From: Ktedonobacteria bacterium brp13
GTDB lineage: Bacteria > Chloroflexota > Ktedonobacteria > Ktedonobacterales > Ktedonobacteraceae
Assembly (NCBI GenBank): GCA_015099395.1
Contig: AP024096.1
Span: 6,551,485 to 6,615,484 of the forward strand
Reading direction: 5' to 3'
DNA length: 64,000 nucleotides
The stretch's first letter is position 1. Every line of letters begins with the position of its first letter. This document shows, piece by piece, positions 1 to 8,086 of this stretch. The notes under the pieces are model-generated. The model saw only the letters and a program-made list of their open reading frames with translations, did not search any database and was not told the DNA's origin. The position numbers were made by a program, and so were the translations under genes.

Positions 1-1
1 C

Positions 2-415
2 TATCGTATCAATATTATTACGGGCATCATTATCGCCGTTATCGCTGCCTTCACGCCGATTGATGCGGTTGCTGATCTGGTCAATATTGGGACGCTGCTC
101 GCCTTTGTGCTGGTCTCCATCGGCGTGATTGTGTTGAGGCGTACACGACCAGAGATGAAGCGCTCTTTCCGCACCCCCTGGGTGCCGGTCGTTCCTATCC
201 TGGCGTCGCTGGTCTGCTTCTACTTGATGCTTGCGTTACCTGTAGTGACATGGGCTCGTTTTATTGCCTGGTTGGTACTGGGCTTTATTGTCTATTTCGC
301 GTACGGTATGCGTCATAGCCGCCTCGGAAAAGAGGAGATGAGCTTGATTGGCAACGCTACGCTGGCGATCGATCCGGATACGGCCTCTGGCGAAGAGCCA
401 GTGGCGCTGGATTAA
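2..415 (+). CDS. APC-family amino acid permease, C-terminal part (5' end outside window)
   Basis: The reading frame is open from the window edge (first full codon at 2) to TAA at 413-415. The visible 137 residues are hydrophobic and align almost residue for residue with the end of the complete permease at 609-2084: both contain TPIDAVA, LVNIGTLLAFVLVSIG and the FRTPWVPVVPIL stretch. They cover the last three or four membrane helices and a short polar tail ending in EEPVALD. By family this is a cytoplasmic-membrane secondary transporter for amino acids or cationic amines; the substrate cannot be read from this part. It is the upstream member of a tandem duplicate. Family assignment is secure through the paralogue. 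Confidence 0.9.
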   Translation, partial: YRINIITGIIIAVIAAFTPIDAVADLVNIGTLLAFVLVSIGVIVLRRTRPEMKRSFRTPWVPVVPILASLVCFYLMLALPVVTWARFIAWLVLGFIVYFAYGMRHSRLGKEEMSLIGNATLAIDPDTASGEEPVALD

Positions 416-450
416 GTGTCCCTGTATCGTCCTTACTAGAAGCTTGTAAA

Positions 451-487
451 GAAGTCGGAGGGCATCTTGCTCTCCAGCTTCTTTTTT
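451..487 (+). terminator. Intrinsic terminator after the first permease
   Basis: An imperfect hairpin (GAAG-TC-GGAGGGC, short loop, GCTCTCC-AG-CTTC) is followed directly by six T residues at 482-487. It lies 36 bases after the permease stop and separates the two permease copies, so they probably are not one transcript. Confidence 0.65.
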
Positions 488-608
488 GGGGAAGTATGAT
501 CGCCAGGACAGGTTCTCATGCCTGCTTGTTACTCTTCTTTCGCTATAGACGTGGTATGTGATATGGAATTGGTATTGAGCGTCTGGCTAGCGATAGGGAG
601 CGTGTAAC

Positions 609-2084
609 ATGCAGATTATGCGTAAGAAATCGGTTGAGCAGTCGATCAAAGAGACTGAGGAGCCTGAACATCAGCTGAAGAAGTCACTGGGGCCGATCGA
701 TCTTATCGTGTTTGGTATTGGTGTGATTATTGGGACAGGTATCTTTGTGTTGACCGGGGTGGCTGCGGCGACGAAAGCTGGCCCGGCTATCTCTCTGTCG
801 TTTGTCGTGGCTGGTATTGCGTGTGGCCTGGCGGCGCTCTGCTATGCGGAGTTTGCCTGTGCGGTACCGGTAGCAGGTAGCGCTTATACGTTTTCGTATG
901 CCTCGCTGGGTGAGTTTATTGCCTGGATTATTGGTTGGGATCTGGTTTTGGAGTTTATGGTCGGGGCTGCGGCGGTCTCTATCGGCTGGTCGCAATACTT
1001 TCAGGCGATTTTGAAGAGTCTGCATCTCAGTCTGCCAACGGTTATCGCTGGTGGTGGGGCGAGAGGGGCGGTGATCGACCTGCCGGCGGGGCTTATTGTA
1101 CTAATCCTGACGGCGGTCCTGGTAATGGGTATCCGTATGAGTTCGCGCTTCAATCTGACTGTGACATCGATCAAACTAGCTGTACTGGCCTTCTTTATCA
1201 TTGTTGGCGTCTTTTATATCAGGGTTGCGAACTGGACGCCGTTAATCCCTCCTGCTGAGCCGCTCCCAAGCAGTCATTCAATCTTGCAGTTACCACTACT
1301 CCAGGTGTTGTTGCGACAGCCACAGACTGCCTATGGTTGGACTGGTATCATCTCAGGTGCTGCGACCGTCTTCTTTGCCTATATTGGCTTTGATGTGGTG
1401 GCGACGACAGCTGAGGAGACCCGGAAGCCACAACGGGATATGCCGATCGGTATCCTTGGTTCGCTGATTGTCTGTACGATTTTGTATATTGTAGTCGCGC
1501 TGGTGATGACCGGTATCGTGCCTTTCCGTCAGCTGAATACTGCAGCGCCTATGGCAACGGCCTTCGCTGCGATTGGCCTGTCCTGGGCTGCCAGTCTGGT
1601 CTCACTGGGCGCGATCTGCGGACTGACTGCTGTAACCATGATCTTGATGTTGGGCCAGAGTCGGGTCTTCTTCGCGATGAGCCGGGATCATTTATTGCCG
1701 TCCTGGTTTGCTGCGGTGCATCCTAAATTTCGTACTCCCTACCGAGTGACCATTGTGACAGGTGTTGTGATTGCAGTGGTTGCAATGTTGACTCCTATCG
1801 ATGCTGTCGCTGAGTTGGTGAATATTGGGACGCTGCTCGCCTTTGTGCTGGTTTCTATAGGTGTATTGGTTTTACGCAAATTGCAGCCCGATATGCCACG
1901 CACTTTCCGTACGCCCTGGGTACCAGTCGTTCCTATCCTGGCGGTACTGGTCTGTCTCTATTTGATGGTCAATCTACCAGTGATTACCTGGCTACGTTTT
2001 GTCATCTGGCTGGCATTGGGCGTGATCGTGTACTTTACATATGGTATGCATCATAGTCGTCTGGCACGAAAAAGAGATTGGTAG
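609..2084 (+). CDS. APC-superfamily amino acid permease
   Basis: A 491-residue polytopic membrane protein with about 12 hydrophobic helices. The N-terminal cytoplasmic tail (about 28 residues, Lys/Glu-rich) leads into GVIIGTGIFVLTG (38-50), the helix-1 signature of APC transporters where substrate is bound. Family members of this length import amino acids or exchange them by proton or substrate coupling; cationic amino acid/YfnA-type permeases are the closest by feel, but the substrate is inferred only. ATG at 609 has GGGAG nine bases upstream; ATG 618 is an alternative. It follows a nearly identical paralogue ending at 415, separated by a terminator. The convergent lipid kinase gene begins its 3' end 66 bases downstream. 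Confidence 0.93.
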   Translation: MQIMRKKSVEQSIKETEEPEHQLKKSLGPIDLIVFGIGVIIGTGIFVLTGVAAATKAGPAISLSFVVAGIACGLAALCYAEFACAVPVAGSAYTFSYASLGEFIAWIIGWDLVLEFMVGAAAVSIGWSQYFQAILKSLHLSLPTVIAGGGARGAVIDLPAGLIVLILTAVLVMGIRMSSRFNLTVTSIKLAVLAFFIIVGVFYIRVANWTPLIPPAEPLPSSHSILQLPLLQVLLRQPQTAYGWTGIISGAATVFFAYIGFDVVATTAEETRKPQRDMPIGILGSLIVCTILYIVVALVMTGIVPFRQLNTAAPMATAFAAIGLSWAASLVSLGAICGLTAVTMILMLGQSRVFFAMSRDHLLPSWFAAVHPKFRTPYRVTIVTGVVIAVVAMLTPIDAVAELVNIGTLLAFVLVSIGVLVLRKLQPDMPRTFRTPWVPVVPILAVLVCLYLMVNLPVITWLRFVIWLALGVIVYFTYGMHHSRLARKRDW

Positions 2085-2150
2085 TATCGGCGTGAACGCG
2101 GTGTCGAATAAGCGTGAATTGTGCCTGTTTGTGTGCTGTGCTGATTATCC

Positions 2151-3221
2151 TTATCCCTCTGTTGAAAACAGGTCGGCGGACAGGGTCTGTGGGACGACGA
2201 CTCTCAGGGCGTGTGGGACGACTGTGATGACTGTCGGAGTGGCTCCAGTCGTAGTATAGCCGATGGGTTCGCCGTCGACCTGGATGGCGATCGCTTTTCG
2301 GGTATAGAGCTTGATTTCGCTGCCGGTCTCGTAGCGTACCCATTGGCTGCGTTGTTTGCTACCGCGCAGAAAATCCCCAATGACCAGTAGCCGACCAAGG
2401 GGGCCGCGCTTGCGGACGACACAGACATCGAGTTGCCCATCATCGCATTTGGCGAGCCAGGTATATTTAAGCATGCCACCGTAGAGTTGTGTATTGCCGA
2501 CGATGACCTGGAGTGCGTTAATCTTGATGGCGCGGCTACCCATGCGCATGACGACGCGAAACGCTGGATAACGAATTCCTAACCAGGTGGCCATCAAGAG
2601 ATAGCCGAGTACTCCCAGACGTTTTGCTGGTCGCTTCTCAATGGCCTGCGCGACCTCACCGTCGAGGCCAATACCGACCATGAGCAGAAAATAGTGATCA
2701 TTGATCTTGCCCAGATCGATCTCGCGTATCTGTCCTTCAAATAAGACGTGGCTGGCGTGCAGCAGATCGAGCGGAATCCCGGCCTCACGTGCCCAGACAT
2801 TGACGGTTCCACTGGGTAAGATGCCCAGTGCTGTCTTACTGCCTGCGAGCTCCTGGATGACTTCATGAATGGTGCCATCACCTCCAATCGCGACGACAAT
2901 ATCGACATGCTGCGCTACAGCCTCCCGTGCGATCTGTGCCGCGTCTCCGCCAGCATTTGTGAGTTTGAGCTCTACCTGCCAGCCGCGCGACTGCAAATTC
3001 GTGACGATGGTTGCGATATTGTGTGCGTTGGGTAGATAGCTACCAGAGGTGGGATTGGCGATGAGCACGGCGCTGGTCATCGCTGCTTCTTGCTGCGACT
3101 GTGTTGCGTCTATGGTCCGCTCTTGTGATCTTGCTTCACGCAGAAGACCAAATTGTATGCTATCTAACCCTCTTGTCCATGCACTTAATACGTTCTGCAC
3201 TAATTGCCTGCTGACTTGCAT
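2151..3221 (-). CDS. Diacylglycerol kinase-family lipid kinase (YegS/BmrU/DagK type)
   Basis: Residues from about 48 onward match the DAGK catalytic fold: SAVLIANPTSG opens the domain, the ATP-binding GGDGT motif is at 113-117, then LGILPSGT and the C-terminal beta-sandwich domain with VDGE. Family members phosphorylate diacylglycerol or other lipids at the inner membrane face; here a role in phospholipid recycling is inferred. ATG at 3221 has GAGAGGG six bases upstream, which supports the 356-residue form. Most relatives start near residue 48 (ATG at 3080), whose upstream region has only a weak AAGAAG, so the first 47 residues are uncertain. It is convergent with the permease and lies downstream of the murF-alr gene on the same strand. 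Confidence 0.88.
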   Translation of the reverse strand: MQVSRQLVQNVLSAWTRGLDSIQFGLLREARSQERTIDATQSQQEAAMTSAVLIANPTSGSYLPNAHNIATIVTNLQSRGWQVELKLTNAGGDAAQIAREAVAQHVDIVVAIGGDGTIHEVIQELAGSKTALGILPSGTVNVWAREAGIPLDLLHASHVLFEGQIREIDLGKINDHYFLLMVGIGLDGEVAQAIEKRPAKRLGVLGYLLMATWLGIRYPAFRVVMRMGSRAIKINALQVIVGNTQLYGGMLKYTWLAKCDDGQLDVCVVRKRGPLGRLLVIGDFLRGSKQRSQWVRYETGSEIKLYTRKAIAIQVDGEPIGYTTTGATPTVITVVPHALRVVVPQTLSADLFSTEG

Positions 3222-3360
3222 CTGTTACCCTCTCGGTCGGGGAGGCAATCATCTCCTCCCTGTTAGTAGTGTGGCTAAGCCCCTTACTTCTAATACGCAG
3301 TATAGCAACTTCAGGTTTTTAGCAGAGCCATATGTGTGTTGGGCTGATAGACAACTCGTT

Positions 3361-6111
3361 CTAGTCGACGCGTGGGACGCGTGCGAGAATCTCGGAGACG
3401 ACTTCGTAATTACTGGTACCCAAACGCTCGGCGATCACCTCGGCTGGTAAGCTGGCCTCGCCCTGACGCCCGATCAGGACGACTTCATCTCCCATTCTGG
3501 CCGCTGGAATATGGGTGACATCGACCATACACTGATCCATACAGATCCGTCCCAGCAGCGGTGCCTCCTGTCCATGAATCAGGACGCTGCCCCAGTTCGC
3601 GGGTGCGCGCCGGAAGCCATCGGCATAACCGACGGGGAGGACGGCAATTCTGGTAGGCTGACTGGTTATGTAGGTGCTCCCGTAGCTGATCCCTTCTCCT
3701 TCTGGTATCCATTTGACCTGCGAGATCTGGGTCTTAAATGAGAGTGCAGGTCGAAAGCCGACTGGTAGCGGTACGGCTGTCGACGGCTCAAGTCCATAGA
3801 CAGCAATACCTGGACGCACCATGTCAAAGTGGGATGCTGGCAGAGAGAGTACGGCGGCACTATTCGCTGCATGGACGATTGGTGGACGTAGCCCTTGCTC
3901 TTCTACTGCCGCAAGTACCTGCTGGAAGCGTGCTAGTTGTAGATGAACGTGGGTCCGGTCCTCACTATCAGACTGTGCGAAGTGGGTATAGAGGCCCTCT
4001 AGCGCTAAGCCTGGTAGTGCTATGATCGTACGCATCAGGGCGATAATCTCTTCGAGTTGTTCGAAGCGTACGCCAAGTCGTCCCATGCCGGTATCAACCT
4101 TGACGTGGACCTGGACGGTCTTGTCGAGGGCGAGGGCAGCACTGGAGAGTGCGTGTGCTTCGTCGGCGCTATAGAGGGTGACGCTGACTCCTAGACGGAT
4201 GGCCTCGCGCATCTGCCAGCGTGGCACGTAGCCGAAGACCAGGATCGGTGCGTGTATATTGGCCTCGCGTAGTGGGATTGCTTCGGTAACGGTCGCGACG
4301 CCAAGCATACTGGCTCCGTTTTGCAGGACGGTGCGTGCGACTTTGAGTGCTCCATGACCGTAGGCGTCGGCCTTCAGTGCTACGAGGAGACGTGTCTGTG
4401 GTGCGACCAGGGATTTAATATGCCGGGTATTACTGCCAATGGCGTTGAGATCGACTTCGAGCCAGGTGGGCCGCTCGGCGTGCATAAAGAAGGTCTTCTG
4501 CCAACCGGGGGCCTGGCGTACTAACTTTTCAGAGGCTTCCCATGGGCGTGCCATGAGCATCTCTGTGACGCGCTCCATGCGCGCCTCTTCCGAACCTTTG
4601 ATCAGGACGAGGGTCGTTGGTCCCTGCTCTGGTGTGATCCCATCGAGGACCTCTTCATCACGCTGGTGCTGTTCCTGGTGCTCTATGATACGGCGAACGG
4701 CCTGTGCTGCATCTTCATGGGTCGATGTCATTACCAGATGCTCGCTACTGAGGCCTGCCTGGAGCGCGGCCTCAGCGATGAGTGAGGCACGCTCACCACG
4801 GGTGACCAGATAATCGACAAGTCCTGCAGCCTGCTGTCCTACTGCGCGATGGGCCTCGTCTGCGTAATCACCCAGGTTGAGCATATCGCCGAGGACCGCG
4901 ATCCGACAGCCACGCCGTGGTGTCAGGGCTGCCAGAGTCTGGAGTCCAGCGATCATTGAGACCGGTGCGGCGTTATGCGTATCATCGAGGAGCAGGCTGG
5001 CATGGATACCTGGTAGCGGGTTGAGACGACCGGGTAGCGGGTGTAGCTGTGTAATCGCCTGCCCGGCACGCTCTGGATAGATCCCTCTGCTGAGCGCAAT
5101 CTGGTAGGCAATCTCCATCGTCGCCTTGCTGTGCGCTCCCAGTAGCTGAGATGAGAGCACAATCTCTGTGCCTGTTTTTTGTTGCGTCAGTGCTGAGTCC
5201 TGCTCATCGCTCTCCTCTGCCACCGTGGTCGCTGTTCTATAGCTGGTTCCTTGCTGACTTACTGTAATCTCTGCTGTTGCACTCGGGCTCTCATCTGTGG
5301 ATGGTGTGGTACTGGTCGAGATGGTAGGGAGGTTGGCGAGGGGATGGAAGACGATACGTGAATAGTGATGCATCTCATGGTAGCGTGCCAGCAGGGCCTG
5401 TGTCTCGCTATCATTCTGATTATAGAAGAGATGTCCGTTGCTCGGCAGGCTGGTTAGTAGCGCACCGAACTCCTCTGCCAGAGCAGTGACCGAGCTGAAA
5501 TATTGTAACTGTACAGGACTGATATTGGTCAGTACGCCGATATGTGGACGCACGATGCGACAGAGGGCTGCAATCTCACCAGGATGATCACAGCCCAGTT
5601 CCAGCACTGCATACTCGTGTTGTGCTTCTAAGCGTCCCAGTGAGAGTGGGATGCCCAGCATATCATTATAGTTTTGCCAGCTACGGAAGGTCGTAAACTG
5701 CTTACCCAGCACCGTCGCGAGTGCCTCCTTGGTACTGGTCTTGCCGACGCTACCAGTCACCGCAATTACAGTCGGGTGCCAGAGGTCCAGTATTGTACGC
5801 GCATAGCTCTGGAGGGCCAGCCGGGTATCATCCACCAGAATAATCGTCAGGTCTGAACGTGTCAGTGCCAGCCGCGCCTGCTCCGAGAGCTGCTGAAACG
5901 CCCGGCCTGTTACCAGGAGACCTGTGGCACCTTTACGCTGCGCATCAAGCAGATAATCGTGCCCATTGCCACGTTCACCGTGGACCGCCACAAACATCTC
6001 ACCTGGGGTAAGCTGACGGCTATCATGACTGAACGCCTGAAACTGAATATGCTTACCAGGATGATAGATCGTACCCTGCGTCGCTTTCAGCAGGTGATCA
6101 AGATAGATCAT
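3361..6111 (-). CDS. murF-alr: Bifunctional MurF ligase / alanine racemase fusion
   Basis: One continuous 916-residue frame carries two cell-wall enzymes. Residues 1 to about 530 are a Mur ligase: N-terminal substrate domain, P-loop VTGSVGKTS (about 118-126), and DDTHNAAP in the C-terminal region, as in UDP-MurNAc-tripeptide:D-Ala-D-Ala ligase. From about 545 begins a fold-III alanine racemase: PLP lysine in ALKADAYGHG (K580), GISYGSTY carrying the second catalytic tyrosine, and CMDQCMVDV. The fusion would make D-Ala (PLP racemisation) and join D-Ala-D-Ala to the UDP-muramyl precursor in the cytoplasm. ATG at 6111 has GGAGG close upstream; an upstream in-frame ATG (6165) lacks this support. 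A roughly 80-residue Ser/Thr-rich insertion lies within the MurF part (around 5150-5350). It is 101 bases downstream of dprA on the same strand. Similar fusions are known in Bacteroidetes. Confidence 0.93.
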   Translation of the reverse strand: MIYLDHLLKATQGTIYHPGKHIQFQAFSHDSRQLTPGEMFVAVHGERGNGHDYLLDAQRKGATGLLVTGRAFQQLSEQARLALTRSDLTIILVDDTRLALQSYARTILDLWHPTVIAVTGSVGKTSTKEALATVLGKQFTTFRSWQNYNDMLGIPLSLGRLEAQHEYAVLELGCDHPGEIAALCRIVRPHIGVLTNISPVQLQYFSSVTALAEEFGALLTSLPSNGHLFYNQNDSETQALLARYHEMHHYSRIVFHPLANLPTISTSTTPSTDESPSATAEITVSQQGTSYRTATTVAEESDEQDSALTQQKTGTEIVLSSQLLGAHSKATMEIAYQIALSRGIYPERAGQAITQLHPLPGRLNPLPGIHASLLLDDTHNAAPVSMIAGLQTLAALTPRRGCRIAVLGDMLNLGDYADEAHRAVGQQAAGLVDYLVTRGERASLIAEAALQAGLSSEHLVMTSTHEDAAQAVRRIIEHQEQHQRDEEVLDGITPEQGPTTLVLIKGSEEARMERVTEMLMARPWEASEKLVRQAPGWQKTFFMHAERPTWLEVDLNAIGSNTRHIKSLVAPQTRLLVALKADAYGHGALKVARTVLQNGASMLGVATVTEAIPLREANIHAPILVFGYVPRWQMREAIRLGVSVTLYSADEAHALSSAALALDKTVQVHVKVDTGMGRLGVRFEQLEEIIALMRTIIALPGLALEGLYTHFAQSDSEDRTHVHLQLARFQQVLAAVEEQGLRPPIVHAANSAAVLSLPASHFDMVRPGIAVYGLEPSTAVPLPVGFRPALSFKTQISQVKWIPEGEGISYGSTYITSQPTRIAVLPVGYADGFRRAPANWGSVLIHGQEAPLLGRICMDQCMVDVTHIPAARMGDEVVLIGRQGEASLPAEVIAERLGTSNYEVVSEILARVPRVD

Positions 6112-6212
6112 AGTACCCCTCCGTCCCTCTGACCCCATTCCATGGATCGAAAACTGTCTGGTCACAACAAAGGAGAGGGCTACGTACGACCGTCAGCCCT
6201 CCCTCTGCAAGA

Positions 6213-7427
6213 CTATTCCTCTACAGTACGGATGTAACACATCGTTTTAATCTGTCTTACCATACCGTCTAGCTCCATTATTGTCAACAATGATGTAATA
6301 GCATGCGCGGGCAGTTGTGCCTTGCGGATGATCTCATCTATGTGTAACGGCTGATCAGAGAGCGTGGCACAAATTGTGCGCTCCTCATCGTTGGCCGGTT
6401 GACGTACTGGCGCAGTTGGTGGTGCCCATAAGGTTGGCTGCTTGTTTGGATTGGCCACTGGTTGGGTAGGGATGGCATGGATATTTAGATGTTCAAGGAT
6501 ATCGGCAACACAGGTGACCGGGTGTGCGCCATCACGGATAAGTTTGTTGACACCTTCGCTCCCCTTCGCCGTAATGTTGGCTGGCACAGCGTAGACTTCG
6601 CGACCCTGTGTGAGTGCTGAATTTGCCGTGATCAGTGAGCCACTGCGGTTAGGGGCTTCTACGACGAGGATACCCAACGAGAGACCAGAGATGATGTGGT
6701 TGCGTGCGGGAAAGTTTCCTGCTTCGGGATTGACGCCGAGCGGAAATGGTGTGAGCAGGGCACCCTGACCCGATTCAGCGATACGGGCCGCCAACGCTCT
6801 GTTCTGGGTCGGATAGATGACATCGAGGCCACTTGCCATGACAGCGATGGTGCGCCCACCCTGATTTAATGCGGTTGTGTGCGCGACCGTATCAATGCCG
6901 AGGGCCAGACCGCTCACAATGGTCATAGAACCATGCACAAGATCACGTGTAAAGGTCTCGGTGACATGGCGACCATAGGCGCTCATTTTACGAGTACCGA
7001 CAACACCGATGCTATAGATGAAATCATCAGGGATCAGAGTCCCACAGATGTAAAGAACAGGTGGGGCGTATTCAATCTTACGCAGGAGTGGAGGATATGT
7101 ATTGTCGCGCCAGGTGATGACCTTTACCTGTAACTTGTAAAGCCGTTCCAGCTCATAGAGTGGTTTGATCTGTATGCGTTGCTGTTGAAAGCGCTCTATG
7201 ATTTTTTGTTCGAGTCCTGCTTGCGCTAACTCTTTGCTCTCTGCCAGCCAGGCGGCTCTGGCATCATCTTGAAAGTAATCAAGTAAGCGTTGGAAACGGA
7301 CCGGGCCAATGCCAAGGACGCGACTGAACGCAATCCAGTGCGCTAGCTGTTCCAATGCGAGGGTACCCGAAGGATAGTATCGGGCTTCTGCATCATACAC
7401 TTCCATCCGCCGCTGCTCTTTACCCAT
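6213..7427 (-). CDS. dprA: DNA-processing protein DprA/Smf
   Basis: A 404-residue protein with the Rossmann-like DprA core: GVVGTRKMSAYG followed by SGLALGIDTVAH, the hallmark of the family, and ARNHIISGLS further on. An N-terminal SAM/HhH-like region (about 25-110) precedes it, and a C-terminal winged-helix (DprA_WH, about 345-400) follows a Pro/Gln linker. DprA binds incoming single-stranded DNA and loads RecA during natural transformation; in other bacteria it also serves recombination. The start ATG has GAGGGAG with eight bases spacing. Its upstream neighbour today is the IscB element (7494-13885), so the element has probably separated dprA from its old upstream context. It likely co-transcribes into murF-alr. 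Confidence 0.95.
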   Translation of the reverse strand: MGKEQRRMEVYDAEARYYPSGTLALEQLAHWIAFSRVLGIGPVRFQRLLDYFQDDARAAWLAESKELAQAGLEQKIIERFQQQRIQIKPLYELERLYKLQVKVITWRDNTYPPLLRKIEYAPPVLYICGTLIPDDFIYSIGVVGTRKMSAYGRHVTETFTRDLVHGSMTIVSGLALGIDTVAHTTALNQGGRTIAVMASGLDVIYPTQNRALAARIAESGQGALLTPFPLGVNPEAGNFPARNHIISGLSLGILVVEAPNRSGSLITANSALTQGREVYAVPANITAKGSEGVNKLIRDGAHPVTCVADILEHLNIHAIPTQPVANPNKQPTLWAPPTAPVRQPANDEERTICATLSDQPLHIDEIIRKAQLPAHAITSLLTIMELDGMVRQIKTMCYIRTVEE

Positions 7428-7493
7428 GTGTTTCTCCCTCTGTGATACTCAGAATGACATCATCATGTGACCGGGTTATGGTTGTCCATCTTT

Positions 7494-7548
7494 AAAAATC
7501 GCGTGATGCGGGGACCCCTTGGTTTACCTACGGGGAGGAGCATCACGC
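7494..7548 (-). terminator. Hairpin at the 3' end of iscB, terminator and probable element end
   Basis: Inverted arms GCGTGATGC (7501-7509) and GCATCACGC (7540-7548) enclose a loop that can itself pair (CCCC with GGGG). On the minus strand the hairpin is followed by GATTTTT. The iscB stop codon (7543-7545) lies inside the arm. Subterminal hairpins of this kind also mark the right end of IS605-type elements. Confidence 0.6.
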
Positions 7549-7998
7549 ACTCCTTTCTTGCCCGCTCTCATAACTGTACTCATAGCCGTCCGCCCTGTGC
7601 AGGCGATGCATATACTTGGGATGAATGTCAATCCTCCCCAAATGAAATGATGGACGGTGGCGAATGGCAATACGTCCCTGAAACGTTCCCTTCGGGGTAA
7701 CGGCTTTTACCACATCGCCTGTGCGGTACCCCAGGAATGATCCCTTGCGCTGTTTATGTTGTTTCGGGAAACCGTAGGCGTCCGTGACGCACATTTTGCG
7801 TCTGCCATGTCCGGTCGCTTTGATGAGCAAAGGCACCACGCCCTGCACTGAGAGCACGGGCGGCGTACTCTTCCCCACATTCGCCGCGTCACACCAGTGG
7901 GTCTTAGGCAACTCCTGCGTCGTTCGGTTGTATTTAGTGAGACCACCTGAGCCACATTCAACGGTCAGGCCCGTCGCTTGTAAACGTTCAAACAACGC
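7543..7998 (-). CDS. iscB: IscB, exon 2 (RuvC-III and C-terminal domain)
   Basis: This is the last third (151 residues plus stop) of an IscB nuclease. It begins ALFERLQATG, continues with the conserved CGSGGLTKYNRT segment, and contains PKTHWCDAANVG, the RuvC-III motif whose His and Asp (311 and 314 of the spliced protein) complete the RuvC active site. The tail has YRTGDVVKAVTPKG and GRIAIR, typical of the C-terminal adjacent-motif/omega-RNA binding part of IscB. Its frame is open upstream through intron domains V/VI back to 8097, but those codons are intron RNA, not protein homologous to IscB. Joining after Trp277 of exon 1 (10408) gives RW-ALFER, which restores the family consensus without a frameshift. 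Confidence 0.88.
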   Translation of the reverse strand, partial: ALFERLQATGLTVECGSGGLTKYNRTTQELPKTHWCDAANVGKSTPPVLSVQGVVPLLIKATGHGRRKMCVTDAYGFPKQHKQRKGSFLGYRTGDVVKAVTPKGTFQGRIAIRHRPSFHLGRIDIHPKYMHRLHRADGYEYSYESGQERSA

Positions 7999-8073
7999 GC
8001 TGCCTAAGCGAAGAGGTCGCCCTCTCCGCTCGGCTTCAAAACCGTGCTTGAGACTTGTCACCTCACACGGCTC
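7999..8073 (-). ncRNA. Group II intron 1 domains V and VI
   Basis: On the minus strand, 8073-8038 forms a domain V hairpin starting GAGCCGTG and closing with CACGGTTT, with the AGC catalytic triad and a TGAG/CTCA upper stem. Then 8034-8000 folds as domain VI (GCC-GAGCG-AGAGG against CCTCT-CGCTT-GGC) leaving an unpaired A in CTTAGGC, the expected branch-point adenosine near 8005. Confidence 0.8.
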
Positions 8074-8086
8074 CTCAATACTGCGG

